NCBI GenBank assembly: GCA_965215025.1
Contig: CBDCCV010000002.1
Coordinates: forward strand, 1,674,001 to 1,738,000
DNA from: CBDCCV01 sp965215025
GTDB taxonomy: Bacteria > Bacteroidota > Rhodothermia > Rhodothermales > Salinibacteraceae
DNA length: 64,000 nucleotides
Direction: 5' to 3'
The first letter of the stretch is position 1. Each line of letters opens with the position of its first letter. Of this stretch, positions 41,913-50,188 are shown in pieces. The position numbers were made by a program, and so were the translations under genes. Under the pieces are notes generated by a model. It saw nothing but the letters and a program-made list of their open reading frames with translations, was not told where the DNA came from and made no database searches.

Positions 41913-42701
41913 TTACGCCGGCTGCTGCTCAAGATAGGCGCGCCAGGTCAGCGTGCCCTCCTGCGCGCGTGGCGGACAGGTGCAGGCCCCCCGCCGAAAC
42001 GCCCCCGCCGCGCGCCCCGGCAACGGCAGGCGCACCACGCGCTTCGGCATCTGCCGATTCACCAGCCAGCGGCGCGCCATCTCCCCGAGCGTCAGCATCT
42101 CGGGGCCGCAGAAGTCCGGCGCCCGGCCCGCCGGTCCCGCCTCAAAAGCGCGACGCAGTCGCCGCGCCGCGTCGCGCGCCGCCACCGGCTGCACCCGGAA
42201 CGCCGTCGGCAGCGGGACGACGAACGGCACACGCGCTGCCGCCCCGATCAGGGCATCCGCCAGTTCGTGAAATTGCGCGATGCGCAGGATGGTCCACGGC
42301 ACGCCGCTCTCCTGCACGAGCGTCTCCGCCCGGAGCTTCCGCCGGTAGTAGCGCAGCGGGATCTCCTCGATGCCGATGATGGACGGATACACGAAGTGCT
42401 GCACGCCCGCCGCCCGCGCCGCCTCGGCCAGCCGGCGCGTCCCCTCCACATCCACCGCCTTTGATCCGAAGCCCGGCGTCGTCGCAGCGTGAAGCACCGC
42501 GTCCACGCCCGCCACGGCTTCCTGCAGCCCTTCCCCTGACCGGAAATCCATCCGTGCCCATTCGAGACGCGGCCCGCCGGCGTGATCGGTCGCTGAGCGC
42601 GGCTGCCGGCTCGCTACGCGCAGGACGTGCTCCGTCCCACGCTGAGCCGCCACGAAAGCGCGGCCCAGCGTGCCCGTCCCTCCCGTTACGAGAATGCGCA
42701 T
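41913..42701 (-). CDS. NAD(P)-binding NmrA/atypical SDR-family protein
   Basis: A 262-residue protein from ATG 42701 (MRILVTGGTGTLGRAF). The Rossmann motif TGGTGTLG is at residues 6-13. GVDAVLHAATTPGFG and FVYPSIIGIEEIPLRYYRRKL match NmrA-like and complex-I-associated SDR proteins; the last includes YxxxK in modified form (YYRRK). The C-terminal half binds a variable substrate. The frame from 42716 adds only five residues. The stop lies 7 bp before the phosphopantetheinyl transferase start, so the two are probably co-transcribed. Confidence 0.85.
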   Translation of the reverse strand: MRILVTGGTGTLGRAFVAAQRGTEHVLRVASRQPRSATDHAGGPRLEWARMDFRSGEGLQEAVAGVDAVLHAATTPGFGSKAVDVEGTRRLAEAARAAGVQHFVYPSIIGIEEIPLRYYRRKLRAETLVQESGVPWTILRIAQFHELADALIGAAARVPFVVPLPTAFRVQPVAARDAARRLRRAFEAGPAGRAPDFCGPEMLTLGEMARRWLVNRQMPKRVVRLPLPGRAAGAFRRGACTCPPRAQEGTLTWRAYLEQQPA

Positions 42702-42746
42702 CGCGGATGAGTGCAAGAAATGATTTCCGTTGAGCAGAGATCGCTC

Positions 42747-43286
42747 TCACCCAGGGCCTTTGGTGGCGCCGAGGGCGCGGATGACGCGCTTCTCGAGCGT
42801 GCGCTTGATGTAGGCGCGCGCCTCGGCGGCTTCCTCATCGCCCACGAACATGGAATGGACGTAGAGGCGCTCGCGCTCGCGGTCCACGTCGAGGCTGAGC
42901 GTGCCGGGCGTGAGCGAGATCAGGTTCGCCAGGGCGGTGATCTCCAGGTCGGAGCGCGCGTCGAGGTCGAGGGCGATGATGCCGGGCGTGACGCGCAGGC
43001 GCGGGCGCAGCACCTGCACGGCCACCTGCACGCTCGAGCGCACGAGTTCGTATCCGAAAAAGCCTATCAGCTCGACGAGCCACCACACGTGCATAAGCTG
43101 TCCGGGAACGCTCTGCACGGTGGGCAAGCGCAGGAGCTGTACGTCGGCGTCGGCGTAGAGGGGCTGCATGAACCAGATCACCAGCCCGCCGAGCGCGACG
43201 CCGGAAGCGAGCGTCCAGAGGCTGAACGACCCCGTCATGGCGGCCCAGAAAAGCGCCAGCGAAAGGACGCGGAATAAGGTGTTCAT
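42747..43286 (-). CDS. mrpE: Mrp Na+/H+ antiporter subunit E
   Basis: A 179-residue protein with two to three membrane segments and a C-terminal soluble domain (DLEITALANLISLTPGTLSLDVD), diagnostic of MnhE/MrpE. It is the last gene of the operon mrpFGABCDE on the minus strand. Mrp complexes export Na+ (and in some cases K+ or Ca2+) in exchange for protons. Confidence 0.95.
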   Translation of the reverse strand: MNTLFRVLSLALFWAAMTGSFSLWTLASGVALGGLVIWFMQPLYADADVQLLRLPTVQSVPGQLMHVWWLVELIGFFGYELVRSSVQVAVQVLRPRLRVTPGIIALDLDARSDLEITALANLISLTPGTLSLDVDRERERLYVHSMFVGDEEAAEARAYIKRTLEKRVIRALGATKGPG

Positions 43287-43337
43287 AGCGTTGGGGCGTT
43301 GAAACGTGAGAACGCTGAACGTTCAAACGCGTGAGAA

Positions 43338-44852
43338 TTATGGGCCGAGTACGGCGTCGAGGTAAGGCCGCACGTTGACGAGGTGCGCAGCGGCGCGGGC
43401 CGAGGCGCCGTAGAGCGGCTGCGCCCAGCAGCCCAGGCCCAGCACCACGACGACGAGCGCGGCTACGGGCACGCGCTGCCACACGCCGCTGCGCGCCTCG
43501 GCGGCGTCGGCTGCGGCGCCGGCAGGGGTGTCGGCGTCTTCGGGGGCGGCGCGCCAAAAGGCGTGGGACCAGACCTGCCCCACGGCCAGGAGCGTGAGCG
43601 CGCCGGTGAGGAGCGCCACGCCGGCCAGGAGCGGCTGCCCGGCCTCGAAGCTGGCGCGCACGAGCGCGAGCTTGCCCCAGAAGCCGGGGAACGGCGGGAA
43701 GCCCGCCAAGGAGAACGCCGGCACCACGAAGAGGAGCGCCAGGAAGGGCCGCCGCTCGTAGAGGCCGCCCATCCGGTCGAGCGTCGTAGCGCCCGTGGCG
43801 CGGATCATCAGCCCGGCCAGGAGGAAGAGCACCGTCTTTACGAGCACGTCCTGCACGGCGTAGAACACGGTCCCCGTCAGCCCCTCTTCCGTCGCCAGGG
43901 CCAGGCCCAGGAGGATGTAGCCCATGGCGCTGATGACGAGGAAGGAGAGGAAGCGCTGCAGGCGGCGCTCGGTCAGGGCGCCCAGGACGCCGGCGAGCAT
44001 CGTCAGCCCGGCGGCCCAGAGGAGGACCCCTTGCGTGTAGCCCGTCGGCGCGGCGAAGACGAGCATGAAGACGCGCACCAGGGCGTAGAGGCCCACCTTC
44101 GTCAAGAGGCCGGCAAAGAGCGCGGCAATGGGCGTCGGCGCGGTGTGGTAGGCGGCCGGCATCCAGGAGAAAAGCGGGAAGAGCGCCGCCTTGATCCCAA
44201 AAGCGATGAGGAAGAGCGAGGCCAGCGCCGCCTCCAGGCCCGTGCCGCGCAGGCCCGTCTCCTCCACGCGCACGGCCAGGTCCGCAAAGTTGAGCGCGCC
44301 GGTCGTCCCGTACAAGAGGCCCACGGCCGTGAGGAAGCAGATGGACGCCACCAGGTTGATGGCCACGTACTTCACCGCGCCGTCAAGCTGCGCCTCCTCG
44401 TTCCCCAGCACCAGGAGCACGAACGAGGCGATAAGGAGCACCTCGAACCACACGTAGAGGTTGAAGAGGTCACCCGTGATAAAGGCGCCGTTCACGCCCA
44501 AAAGCAGGAAGTGCACGAGCGGATAAAAGCCAAAGCGCTCGCGCTCCGGGTCCATCCCCCCGCCCACGGCGTAGACGATCACGGCCAGCGCGGCGAGGGC
44601 GGCGGCCAGGAGCAGGATGCTGCTCAGCCCATCGGCCACGAGCGTGATGCCGAAGGGGGCGGCCCACCCGCCCATCTGCGCGGCCTGCACGCCGCCCGTC
44701 TGCACGCGCGCAAAGAGGACGCCCGCAGCCGCGAGCAGCCCCGCCGCGCCCGCCACGCTCATCCCATACTGCACCTGCGGGTACCGCCTTAAGAGAAGCG
44801 TGAGCACGCCCGTTGCCATCGGGATCGCAAGCGGGAGGACGAGGAGGAGCAT
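43338..44852 (-). CDS. mrpD: Mrp Na+/H+ antiporter subunit D
   Basis: A 504-residue subunit related to NuoM/NuoN with about 14 membrane helices. The sequences NLYVWFEVLLIASFVLLVLG near residue 130 (glutamate of the proton path) and LFSWMPAAYHTAPTPIAALFAGLLTKVG near 225 match MrpD and its conserved Lys/Pro region. Full-length relative to the family. Lies between mrpC and mrpE. Confidence 0.95.
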   Translation of the reverse strand: MLLLVLPLAIPMATGVLTLLLRRYPQVQYGMSVAGAAGLLAAAGVLFARVQTGGVQAAQMGGWAAPFGITLVADGLSSILLLAAALAALAVIVYAVGGGMDPERERFGFYPLVHFLLLGVNGAFITGDLFNLYVWFEVLLIASFVLLVLGNEEAQLDGAVKYVAINLVASICFLTAVGLLYGTTGALNFADLAVRVEETGLRGTGLEAALASLFLIAFGIKAALFPLFSWMPAAYHTAPTPIAALFAGLLTKVGLYALVRVFMLVFAAPTGYTQGVLLWAAGLTMLAGVLGALTERRLQRFLSFLVISAMGYILLGLALATEEGLTGTVFYAVQDVLVKTVLFLLAGLMIRATGATTLDRMGGLYERRPFLALLFVVPAFSLAGFPPFPGFWGKLALVRASFEAGQPLLAGVALLTGALTLLAVGQVWSHAFWRAAPEDADTPAGAAADAAEARSGVWQRVPVAALVVVVLGLGCWAQPLYGASARAAAHLVNVRPYLDAVLGP

Positions 44853-44911
44853 CTTTTTCTTCGATGAGGAGACGGGAGGCGGCGCTTCTGCGCGCGTGTC
44901 GTTCAGCTCGG

Positions 44912-45343
44912 CTACGCCGGCAGGCGCTTCTTTTCGTTTACAGATGCTTCGCCGGCTCCGTCGCGCGGGAGGCCGAGGGCGTCGCCCAGCGGCGTGGACG
45001 GCTCGGCGGCCTGGAGCGCGTCGGCGTCGAGCGTGTCGGTGGCGCGGAAGTTCCGGTAGACCAGGACGAGCGCGAAGGCCAGGAAGCCGAACGAGATCAC
45101 GATGGCCGTGAGGATAAGCGCCTGCGGGAGCGGATTGGCGTACGGCTCGGGCGGCAGGTACTCCCCCGAGGGGATGAGCGGCGGGTTCTCGCGCGTGAGC
45201 CGGCCCATCCCAAAGATGGCCAGGTTCGCCGCGTTGCCCAGGATGATGAGGCCGACCACAAAGCGCAAGAGGTTGCGGCGAAGCATGAGGTAGAAGCTCG
45301 TGGCAAAAAGCGCCCCCACCACGAAAGCCAGCACGATTTCCAT
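44912..45343 (-). CDS. mrpC: Mrp Na+/H+ antiporter subunit C
   Basis: A 143-residue NuoK-like subunit with three membrane helices (residues 3-25, 30-50, 72-95). ATG 45343 (MEIVLAFVVGALFATSFYLML) is chosen because the longer frame adds a polar leader. The block VVGLIILGNAANLAIFGMG is typical of MrpC. A C-terminal tail of about 40 residues extends the family norm. Confidence 0.94.
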   Translation of the reverse strand: MEIVLAFVVGALFATSFYLMLRRNLLRFVVGLIILGNAANLAIFGMGRLTRENPPLIPSGEYLPPEPYANPLPQALILTAIVISFGFLAFALVLVYRNFRATDTLDADALQAAEPSTPLGDALGLPRDGAGEASVNEKKRLPA

Positions 45344-45387
45344 TTTACTAACTCGGTTAGGGTGTGGGCCTGCGAGAGGATGCCTGA

Positions 45388-45831
45388 TCAAAGCTCCTCG
45401 GTGAGCATGTCGCCGCGCTCTTCGACGGAGAAGATCATCAGGAGCACGGTCCCGACGACGACGAGGAAGACGCCCACGTCGAAGAGCAGCGTCGTGCCCA
45501 GCTTGTACGGTTCGGCGAGGAGCGGGAGCGGGACGTAGAGCCAGAGGCTCGTCAGGAACGCCTTGCCGGCGAAGAGGGCCAGGAGGCCGGCGCCAAAGGC
45601 ACAGGCCAGCCCGACGCCCAAGAGCGTGCGCGGCGCCACGCGCAGCGCCTCGGCGGAGCGGCGCTCGCCGCGCGCAAAGGCGTAGAGCGCAAACGCGCTG
45701 GCCGCCATGAGGCCGCCTACGAAGCCGCCGCCCGGCGCGTTGTGCCCGCGCTCTAAAAGAAAGAGCGCGAAGAGCAGCATAAGCGGGATCAAAAGGCGCG
45801 TGGCCGTGCGCAGGATCAGCGAGGGGATCAT
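45388..45831 (-). CDS. mrpB: Mrp Na+/H+ antiporter subunit B
   Basis: A 147-residue MnhB/MrpB with four membrane helices. The N-terminal LFALFLLERGHNAPGGGFVGGLMAA is the conserved signature. Its start overlaps the end of mrpA by 4 bp, indicating tight coupling. MrpB contacts the MrpA C-terminal region. Confidence 0.95.
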   Translation of the reverse strand: MIPSLILRTATRLLIPLMLLFALFLLERGHNAPGGGFVGGLMAASAFALYAFARGERRSAEALRVAPRTLLGVGLACAFGAGLLALFAGKAFLTSLWLYVPLPLLAEPYKLGTTLLFDVGVFLVVVGTVLLMIFSVEERGDMLTEEL

Positions 45832-48227
45832 GCCGTTTCTTCGCGTTCGGGATGTAGGGGGGTGGCGCGGCGGCGCTCGGTGGCGGGGCCGAGGCCGTCG
45901 GACGTCTCCTCGTCCTCGCCCTCGGAGGGGACGGCGGAGGGGCGCACGCGCATGAGGGCGTAGACGCCCAGGCCGGCCATCGTCAAGACGGTGATCTCGC
46001 CCAGGGTGTCGAGCGCGCGGTAATCGACCAGGATCACGTTGACGATATTGTAGCCTTTGGCCTCGGTGTAGCTGTTCGAGGCGAGGTAGTAGCTGATGTA
46101 GCGGTCCAGCGGGCGCGCCAGGGCCGCGAGCATCACCATCGTCATCACAGCGCCGGCGCCCGTGGCGATGAGGGCATCGCGCACCGAGCCGCGCCGCGTC
46201 TGGTCAAAGCGCAGGCGCGGCAGCGCGTGCAGGACGAGGACGAGCAGGATCATGCTCAGCGTCTCGATGGCGAACTGCGTCATGGCCAGGTCCGGCGCGC
46301 CGAAGAGCAGGTAGATCATCGCCACGCTGTAGCCGCCCACGCTCAGCGCCAGGATCGCCACGAAGCGCGACTCCGCCCGCACGGCCGCCACGGCCCCGAT
46401 GACGACGAGGGCGGCCAGGCTCAGCTCGTAGTAGCGCGGCATGATGCTCAGCGCGGGCCACGCCAGGCCGCCCTGGCTGAGGAGCGCGCCGCCCACGACG
46501 AGCGCCAGCGTCGCCAGCACGGTGCCCAGGTAGGCGCGCACGTTCCCGCTTTGGAGCACGCCCGTTACGCCGTAGCCTGTGCGCGCGGTCTCGTACAGGC
46601 CGCGCTCGAATGCTGCGGACGGCCCCTGGCCCAGCGTCCGCGACAGCCCGTGCACGAACGCGCTTGGCTGCAGCCGCGTCCACAGCGCGTAGAGCACGCC
46701 GCCGAGGGCAAAGGTGAGCGCGCTCAGCCCCAGCGCCGGCGTGAGGCCGTGCCAGATCTTGAGATGCACCGAGTGCGCCTCGCCGAGCACGCTGGCCGAG
46801 GCGGCGCCTACCAGCCCATCGGCCAGGCCGGGAAGAAGGCCCAGCGCCACGCCGCCCGCCGCCAGCACCATCGGCCCGAGCCAGAGGCCGGCGTGGCCCT
46901 CGTGCGCCTCGCGCATGAGCGCCTTGCGCGCCTCGCCGAAAAACGGCTTCAGGCCCACCACCAGCGCCGCTGCAAAAAGCGCGGCGTTCGCCAAAACGGC
47001 CGCAGCGGCCAAGCCGTAGCCCAACGCGCCCGCGTGCAGCACGGCCTCGTACACCGCTTCTTTTCCGATAAAGCCGAAAAAGAGCGGCACGCCGCCCATC
47101 GAGAGCGCAGCGAGGAGGCCACCCGCCGCCGTCATCGGCATCTTTTTCCAGAGGCCGCCCAGCTCGCCCACGTCGCGCGTGCCCGTGGCGTGATCGACGC
47201 TGCCGGCCACCATGAAAAGCGCGCCCTTGTAAAAGGCATGGACGAGCGTGAAGACGATGGCCGCCTTGACGGCCCCTTCCGTGCCCAGCCCAAGGAGCAT
47301 CACCAAAAGGCCGAGCACCATCGTGGTGGTGTAAGCCAGGATCTGCTTGAGATCGGTGTAACGGAGGGCGAGCCAGGCCGTGAGCAGCATCGTGAAGCCG
47401 CCCACGAGGCCGAGCGTCCATCGCCAGGCGGGCGTCCCGCCGAGCACCGGATGCAGCCGCGCCAGAAGAAAGACGCCCGCCTTGACCATCGTGGCCGAGT
47501 GCAGGTAGGCGCTCACGGGCGTCGGGCCGGCCATTGCCGCCGGCAGCCAGAAGTGAAACGGGAACTGCGCCGACTTGGTGAACGCGCCCGCCAGGACGAG
47601 GACGAGGATGGCCGGGTAGAGCGCGTGCGCCCGGACGCCTTCGCCCGCTGCCAGCAACTCGGAGAACGTGAGCGCGCCCGTGGCCTGCTCCAGGAGCACG
47701 AGGCCGCCCAAGAGCGCCAGCCCGCCCGTGCCCGTGACGATGAGCGCCTGCCGCGCCGCCCGCCGCGCTTCTTCTTCCTCGTGGTAGAAGCCGATGAGCA
47801 GATACGAGGCCAGGCTCGTCAGCTCGAAGAAGATGAAAAAGACGATGAGGTTGTCGGCCAGGACGAGGCCGAGCATCGCGCCCATGAAGAGCAAGAGCTG
47901 CGCAAAAAAGCGCCCGATCTCGTCGTGCCCGTCCATGTACGCGCCGGCGTAGACGACGATGAGCGCGCCGATGCCCGTCACCAAAAGCGCAAAAAGGAGG
48001 CTCAGCCCGTCGAGGTAGAAGGCGAAGTCCACCCCCATGCCGGGCATCCAGGCGTGGCGCTCGGCCTGCACGGCGCCGCCCGCCACTGCCGGCAGCTGCC
48101 GCGCGAAGTAGACGAAGAGGCCCAGCGGCACCAGCCCCAGAACCCACCCGGCAGCGCGCGCGCCCAGCCGTGCCACCCCCGGCGCCACGAGCGACGCGCC
48201 AAATACAATCAGAACAGCGGCCAGCAT
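45828..48227 (-). CDS. mrpA: Mrp Na+/H+ antiporter subunit A
   Basis: A 799-residue protein related to NuoL with about 20 helices. DNLIVFFIFFELTSLASYLLIGFYHEEEEARRAARQALIVTG near residue 130 and PFHFWLPAAMAGPTPVSAYLHSATMVKAG near 230 are conserved antiporter-core blocks. The C-terminal part, from about 600 (LAMTQFAIETLSMILLVLVLHALPRLR), is the extra MrpA region found in all MrpA proteins. Full-length. It overlaps mrpB by 4 bp and follows mrpG by 86 bp. Confidence 0.96.
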   Translation of the reverse strand: MLAAVLIVFGASLVAPGVARLGARAAGWVLGLVPLGLFVYFARQLPAVAGGAVQAERHAWMPGMGVDFAFYLDGLSLLFALLVTGIGALIVVYAGAYMDGHDEIGRFFAQLLLFMGAMLGLVLADNLIVFFIFFELTSLASYLLIGFYHEEEEARRAARQALIVTGTGGLALLGGLVLLEQATGALTFSELLAAGEGVRAHALYPAILVLVLAGAFTKSAQFPFHFWLPAAMAGPTPVSAYLHSATMVKAGVFLLARLHPVLGGTPAWRWTLGLVGGFTMLLTAWLALRYTDLKQILAYTTTMVLGLLVMLLGLGTEGAVKAAIVFTLVHAFYKGALFMVAGSVDHATGTRDVGELGGLWKKMPMTAAGGLLAALSMGGVPLFFGFIGKEAVYEAVLHAGALGYGLAAAAVLANAALFAAALVVGLKPFFGEARKALMREAHEGHAGLWLGPMVLAAGGVALGLLPGLADGLVGAASASVLGEAHSVHLKIWHGLTPALGLSALTFALGGVLYALWTRLQPSAFVHGLSRTLGQGPSAAFERGLYETARTGYGVTGVLQSGNVRAYLGTVLATLALVVGGALLSQGGLAWPALSIMPRYYELSLAALVVIGAVAAVRAESRFVAILALSVGGYSVAMIYLLFGAPDLAMTQFAIETLSMILLVLVLHALPRLRFDQTRRGSVRDALIATGAGAVMTMVMLAALARPLDRYISYYLASNSYTEAKGYNIVNVILVDYRALDTLGEITVLTMAGLGVYALMRVRPSAVPSEGEDEETSDGLGPATERRRATPLHPEREETA

Positions 48228-48313
48228 CGTCAGGGGAAAAGAGAAAAGGGAATGGGGCGGCTATCTGGTGCGCGGCTTTTCTGCAACGCTCAGCCGCTTA
48301 CTTTGGCTCGTGC

Positions 48314-48742
48314 TTACTGCTTCGGCTCGTGCTTGCCGGCGCGCCTGCGCCCGTCCGGTTGGGCGTGAACGTAGGCGTCCTCGTCGGCGGATTCGTCAAG
48401 GCGGTACTCGTCCTCGAGTTCGTCCAGGAGGGTGCCTTCCCAGAGCGGCACGCGGGCGAGGTAGCCCGCGCGCCCGATCATGTGTGACGAGACGGGCGCC
48501 GTCAAGAGCACGAAGGCCACGGCCAGCAGGGCGCGCATCGTCACCGCCCAGTCGCCGAAGAAGACGGCTGCGCTGAGGAAGATCAGCCCCACGCCCAGCG
48601 TGCCCGCCTTGGTGACCGCGTGCGTCCGCATGAAGAAGTCGGGCAGGCGCAGCAGTCCCACCGCCGCGACGAGCATGAACAGCGCTCCTCCGGCGACGAG
48701 CACCGCGCTGATGATTTCGGCCACGCCTGTGCTTTCTACCAT
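48314..48742 (-). CDS. mrpG: Mrp Na+/H+ antiporter subunit G
   Basis: A 142-residue MrpG/PhaG protein with three membrane helices. GLLRLPDFFMRTHAVTKAGTLGVGLI (residues 28-53) is the family signature. The last 45 residues are charged and extend beyond the family core. It follows mrpF with a 3-bp gap. Confidence 0.95.
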   Translation of the reverse strand: MVESTGVAEIISAVLVAGGALFMLVAAVGLLRLPDFFMRTHAVTKAGTLGVGLIFLSAAVFFGDWAVTMRALLAVAFVLLTAPVSSHMIGRAGYLARVPLWEGTLLDELEDEYRLDESADEDAYVHAQPDGRRRAGKHEPKQ

Positions 48743-48745
48743 GAG

Positions 48746-49111
48746 TCAAGAGGGTGCTTTGTCGCGCGGCGGAGGCGCGGCGGCATCTTCGCGGGCGTGC
48801 GCGCTTCGGTTGCGCGCGTGGGTGCCGTACTCGCTGTGCCGCTCGATGTAGCGTGCCAGGCCCACGGTGCCCAGGAAAGCCAAGAGGCCCAGGACGAGGG
48901 CGGCGTCCACGTAGGCCTTCTGCTGGCTCAGGACGGCGTACGTGCCCAGAAAGCCCATCGTCAGGTACGCCACGAGGTCGAGGGCGATGACGCGGTCGGG
49001 CAGCGTGGGACCGCGCACCACGCGCACGAGCGCGCCGAGCGAGGCCAGCGACAGCGCCGCCAAGCAGAAGTAGATGGCCCAGGCCACCGGCCCTTCGAGA
49101 TCGTAGATCAT
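48746..49111 (-). CDS. mrpF: Mrp Na+/H+ antiporter subunit F
   Basis: A 121-residue MrpF with three membrane helices from ATG 49111; ATG 49135 would add eight residues. The conserved RVVRGPTLPDRVIALDLVAYLTMGF block with its membrane Asp residues is present. The last 35 residues are a polar extension. It is the first gene of the operon; mrp genes usually run A to G, so F and G have moved to the front here. Confidence 0.94.
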   Translation of the reverse strand: MIYDLEGPVAWAIYFCLAALSLASLGALVRVVRGPTLPDRVIALDLVAYLTMGFLGTYAVLSQQKAYVDAALVLGLLAFLGTVGLARYIERHSEYGTHARNRSAHAREDAAAPPPRDKAPS

Positions 49112-49205
49112 AAGAAAAGGCTTCAAAAGCGGCAAGGACAGCAGAAGCGGATGCCGCCCTGCTGTCCTCGCTGCATGTTTTCGGCTTGGGAGCGCTTGAT
49201 GTGGA

Positions 49206-49838
49206 TCAGCGCGCGGCGGCCTGCGTGCGGCGCGTGGCCTCCTCGTAGTTCCGGCTCACCTGGTCCCAGTTCACCACATTCCACCAGTTCTTGACGTAGT
49301 CGCCGCGGTTGTTCTGGTACTTAAGGTAATACGAATGCTCCCACACGTCCAGGCCCAGGATCGGCGTGTGACCGTCCATGTACGGGCTGTCCTGGTTGAG
49401 CGTGTTGTAGACGTCGAGGCTGCCGCCCTCGTCCACCACAAGCCACGCCCAGCCTGAGCCGAAGCGGTTCGAGGCAGCGTCGGAGAACTTCTCCTTGAAC
49501 GCATCGAAGGAGCCAAAGGCGTCGTCGATGGCGCTGGCGAGGTCGTCGGAGGGCTGGCCGCCGCCGTCGGGCGACATCACTTCCCAGAAGAGGCTGTGGT
49601 TGGCGTAGCCGCCGCCGTTGTTCTGCACTTTCGTGCGGACCTCCTGCGGCACCTCTTTGATGTTGCGCAAGATGTCCTCGATGGAGCGGTCCTCCCACTC
49701 TGTGCCTTCTACGGCGTCGTTGAGCTTGTTGGTGTAGCCCTGGTGGTGCTTGTCGTGGTGGATCTGCATCGTGCGCTCGTCGATGCTCGGTTCGAGCGCG
49801 TCGTAATCGTACGGCAGATCGGGCAGTGAAAAAGCCAT
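49206..49838 (-). CDS. sodA: Superoxide dismutase, Fe/Mn family
   Basis: A 210-residue enzyme that converts superoxide to hydrogen peroxide and oxygen. The metal ligands by alignment are His27, His81 (GGGYANHSLFW), Asp164 and His168 (DVWEHSYY). The TxEMxIHHxKHH start and 210-residue length fit the Mn type, though Fe use cannot be excluded by eye. No signal peptide, so cytoplasmic. AGAGGA lies about 8 nt before the ATG. It has its own promoter region, divergent from the lipoprotein gene. Confidence 0.96.
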   Translation of the reverse strand: MAFSLPDLPYDYDALEPSIDERTMQIHHDKHHQGYTNKLNDAVEGTEWEDRSIEDILRNIKEVPQEVRTKVQNNGGGYANHSLFWEVMSPDGGGQPSDDLASAIDDAFGSFDAFKEKFSDAASNRFGSGWAWLVVDEGGSLDVYNTLNQDSPYMDGHTPILGLDVWEHSYYLKYQNNRGDYVKNWWNVVNWDQVSRNYEEATRRTQAAAR

Positions 49839-50188
49839 AAGGTGTTCCTCTCTTTCGGATGCTTGGGTGATGGGCGCGGGTTCTCGCTGGGGGATCTCAG
49901 ACGTTGCAACGAGGTGGCGTCAGAATATGTTTTCTGAGCGCGCGCTCCACCTCGTACTCGCCTGCGCCCGGCAGAGCAGCGTTACGTGGTTTTTGTATTC
50001 TGCACACCAAGCCGCCGCTATGGACGTTCCTGTAACGGTGGGGGAACGTGACACATATAACGCCGCTTTGCCTCTTTCCCTCTTTACCTTCCGAACGTAC
50101 GCCGACAGGCAGGCGCACGCCAGCAGACGTCCTGCTCACCCTGAGCGGCTTAGCTCTTGATTAAATCACGCAGTTGGAGGTAAAAGCG
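49839..50188. other. 350-bp divergent intergenic region
   Basis: Between sodA (minus) and the sorbosone-dehydrogenase-like gene (plus). It must hold both promoters. Only one element is clear: a Shine-Dalgarno GGAGGT at 50176-50181, 7 nt before ATG 50189. A TATAAC-like sequence near 50056 has no convincing -35 partner. No other feature is seen. Confidence 0.5.
50176..50181 (+). promoter_or_regulatory. Strong ribosome-binding site choosing ATG 50189
   Basis: GGAGGT with a 7-nt spacer to ATG 50189. It overlaps the upstream TTG frame start at 50174 and so excludes it. Confidence 0.75.

Noticed and set aside
46227..48368. 713-codon open frame opposite mrpA
   Set aside because: Gln/His/Arg-rich shadow of mrpA with no recognisable domain.
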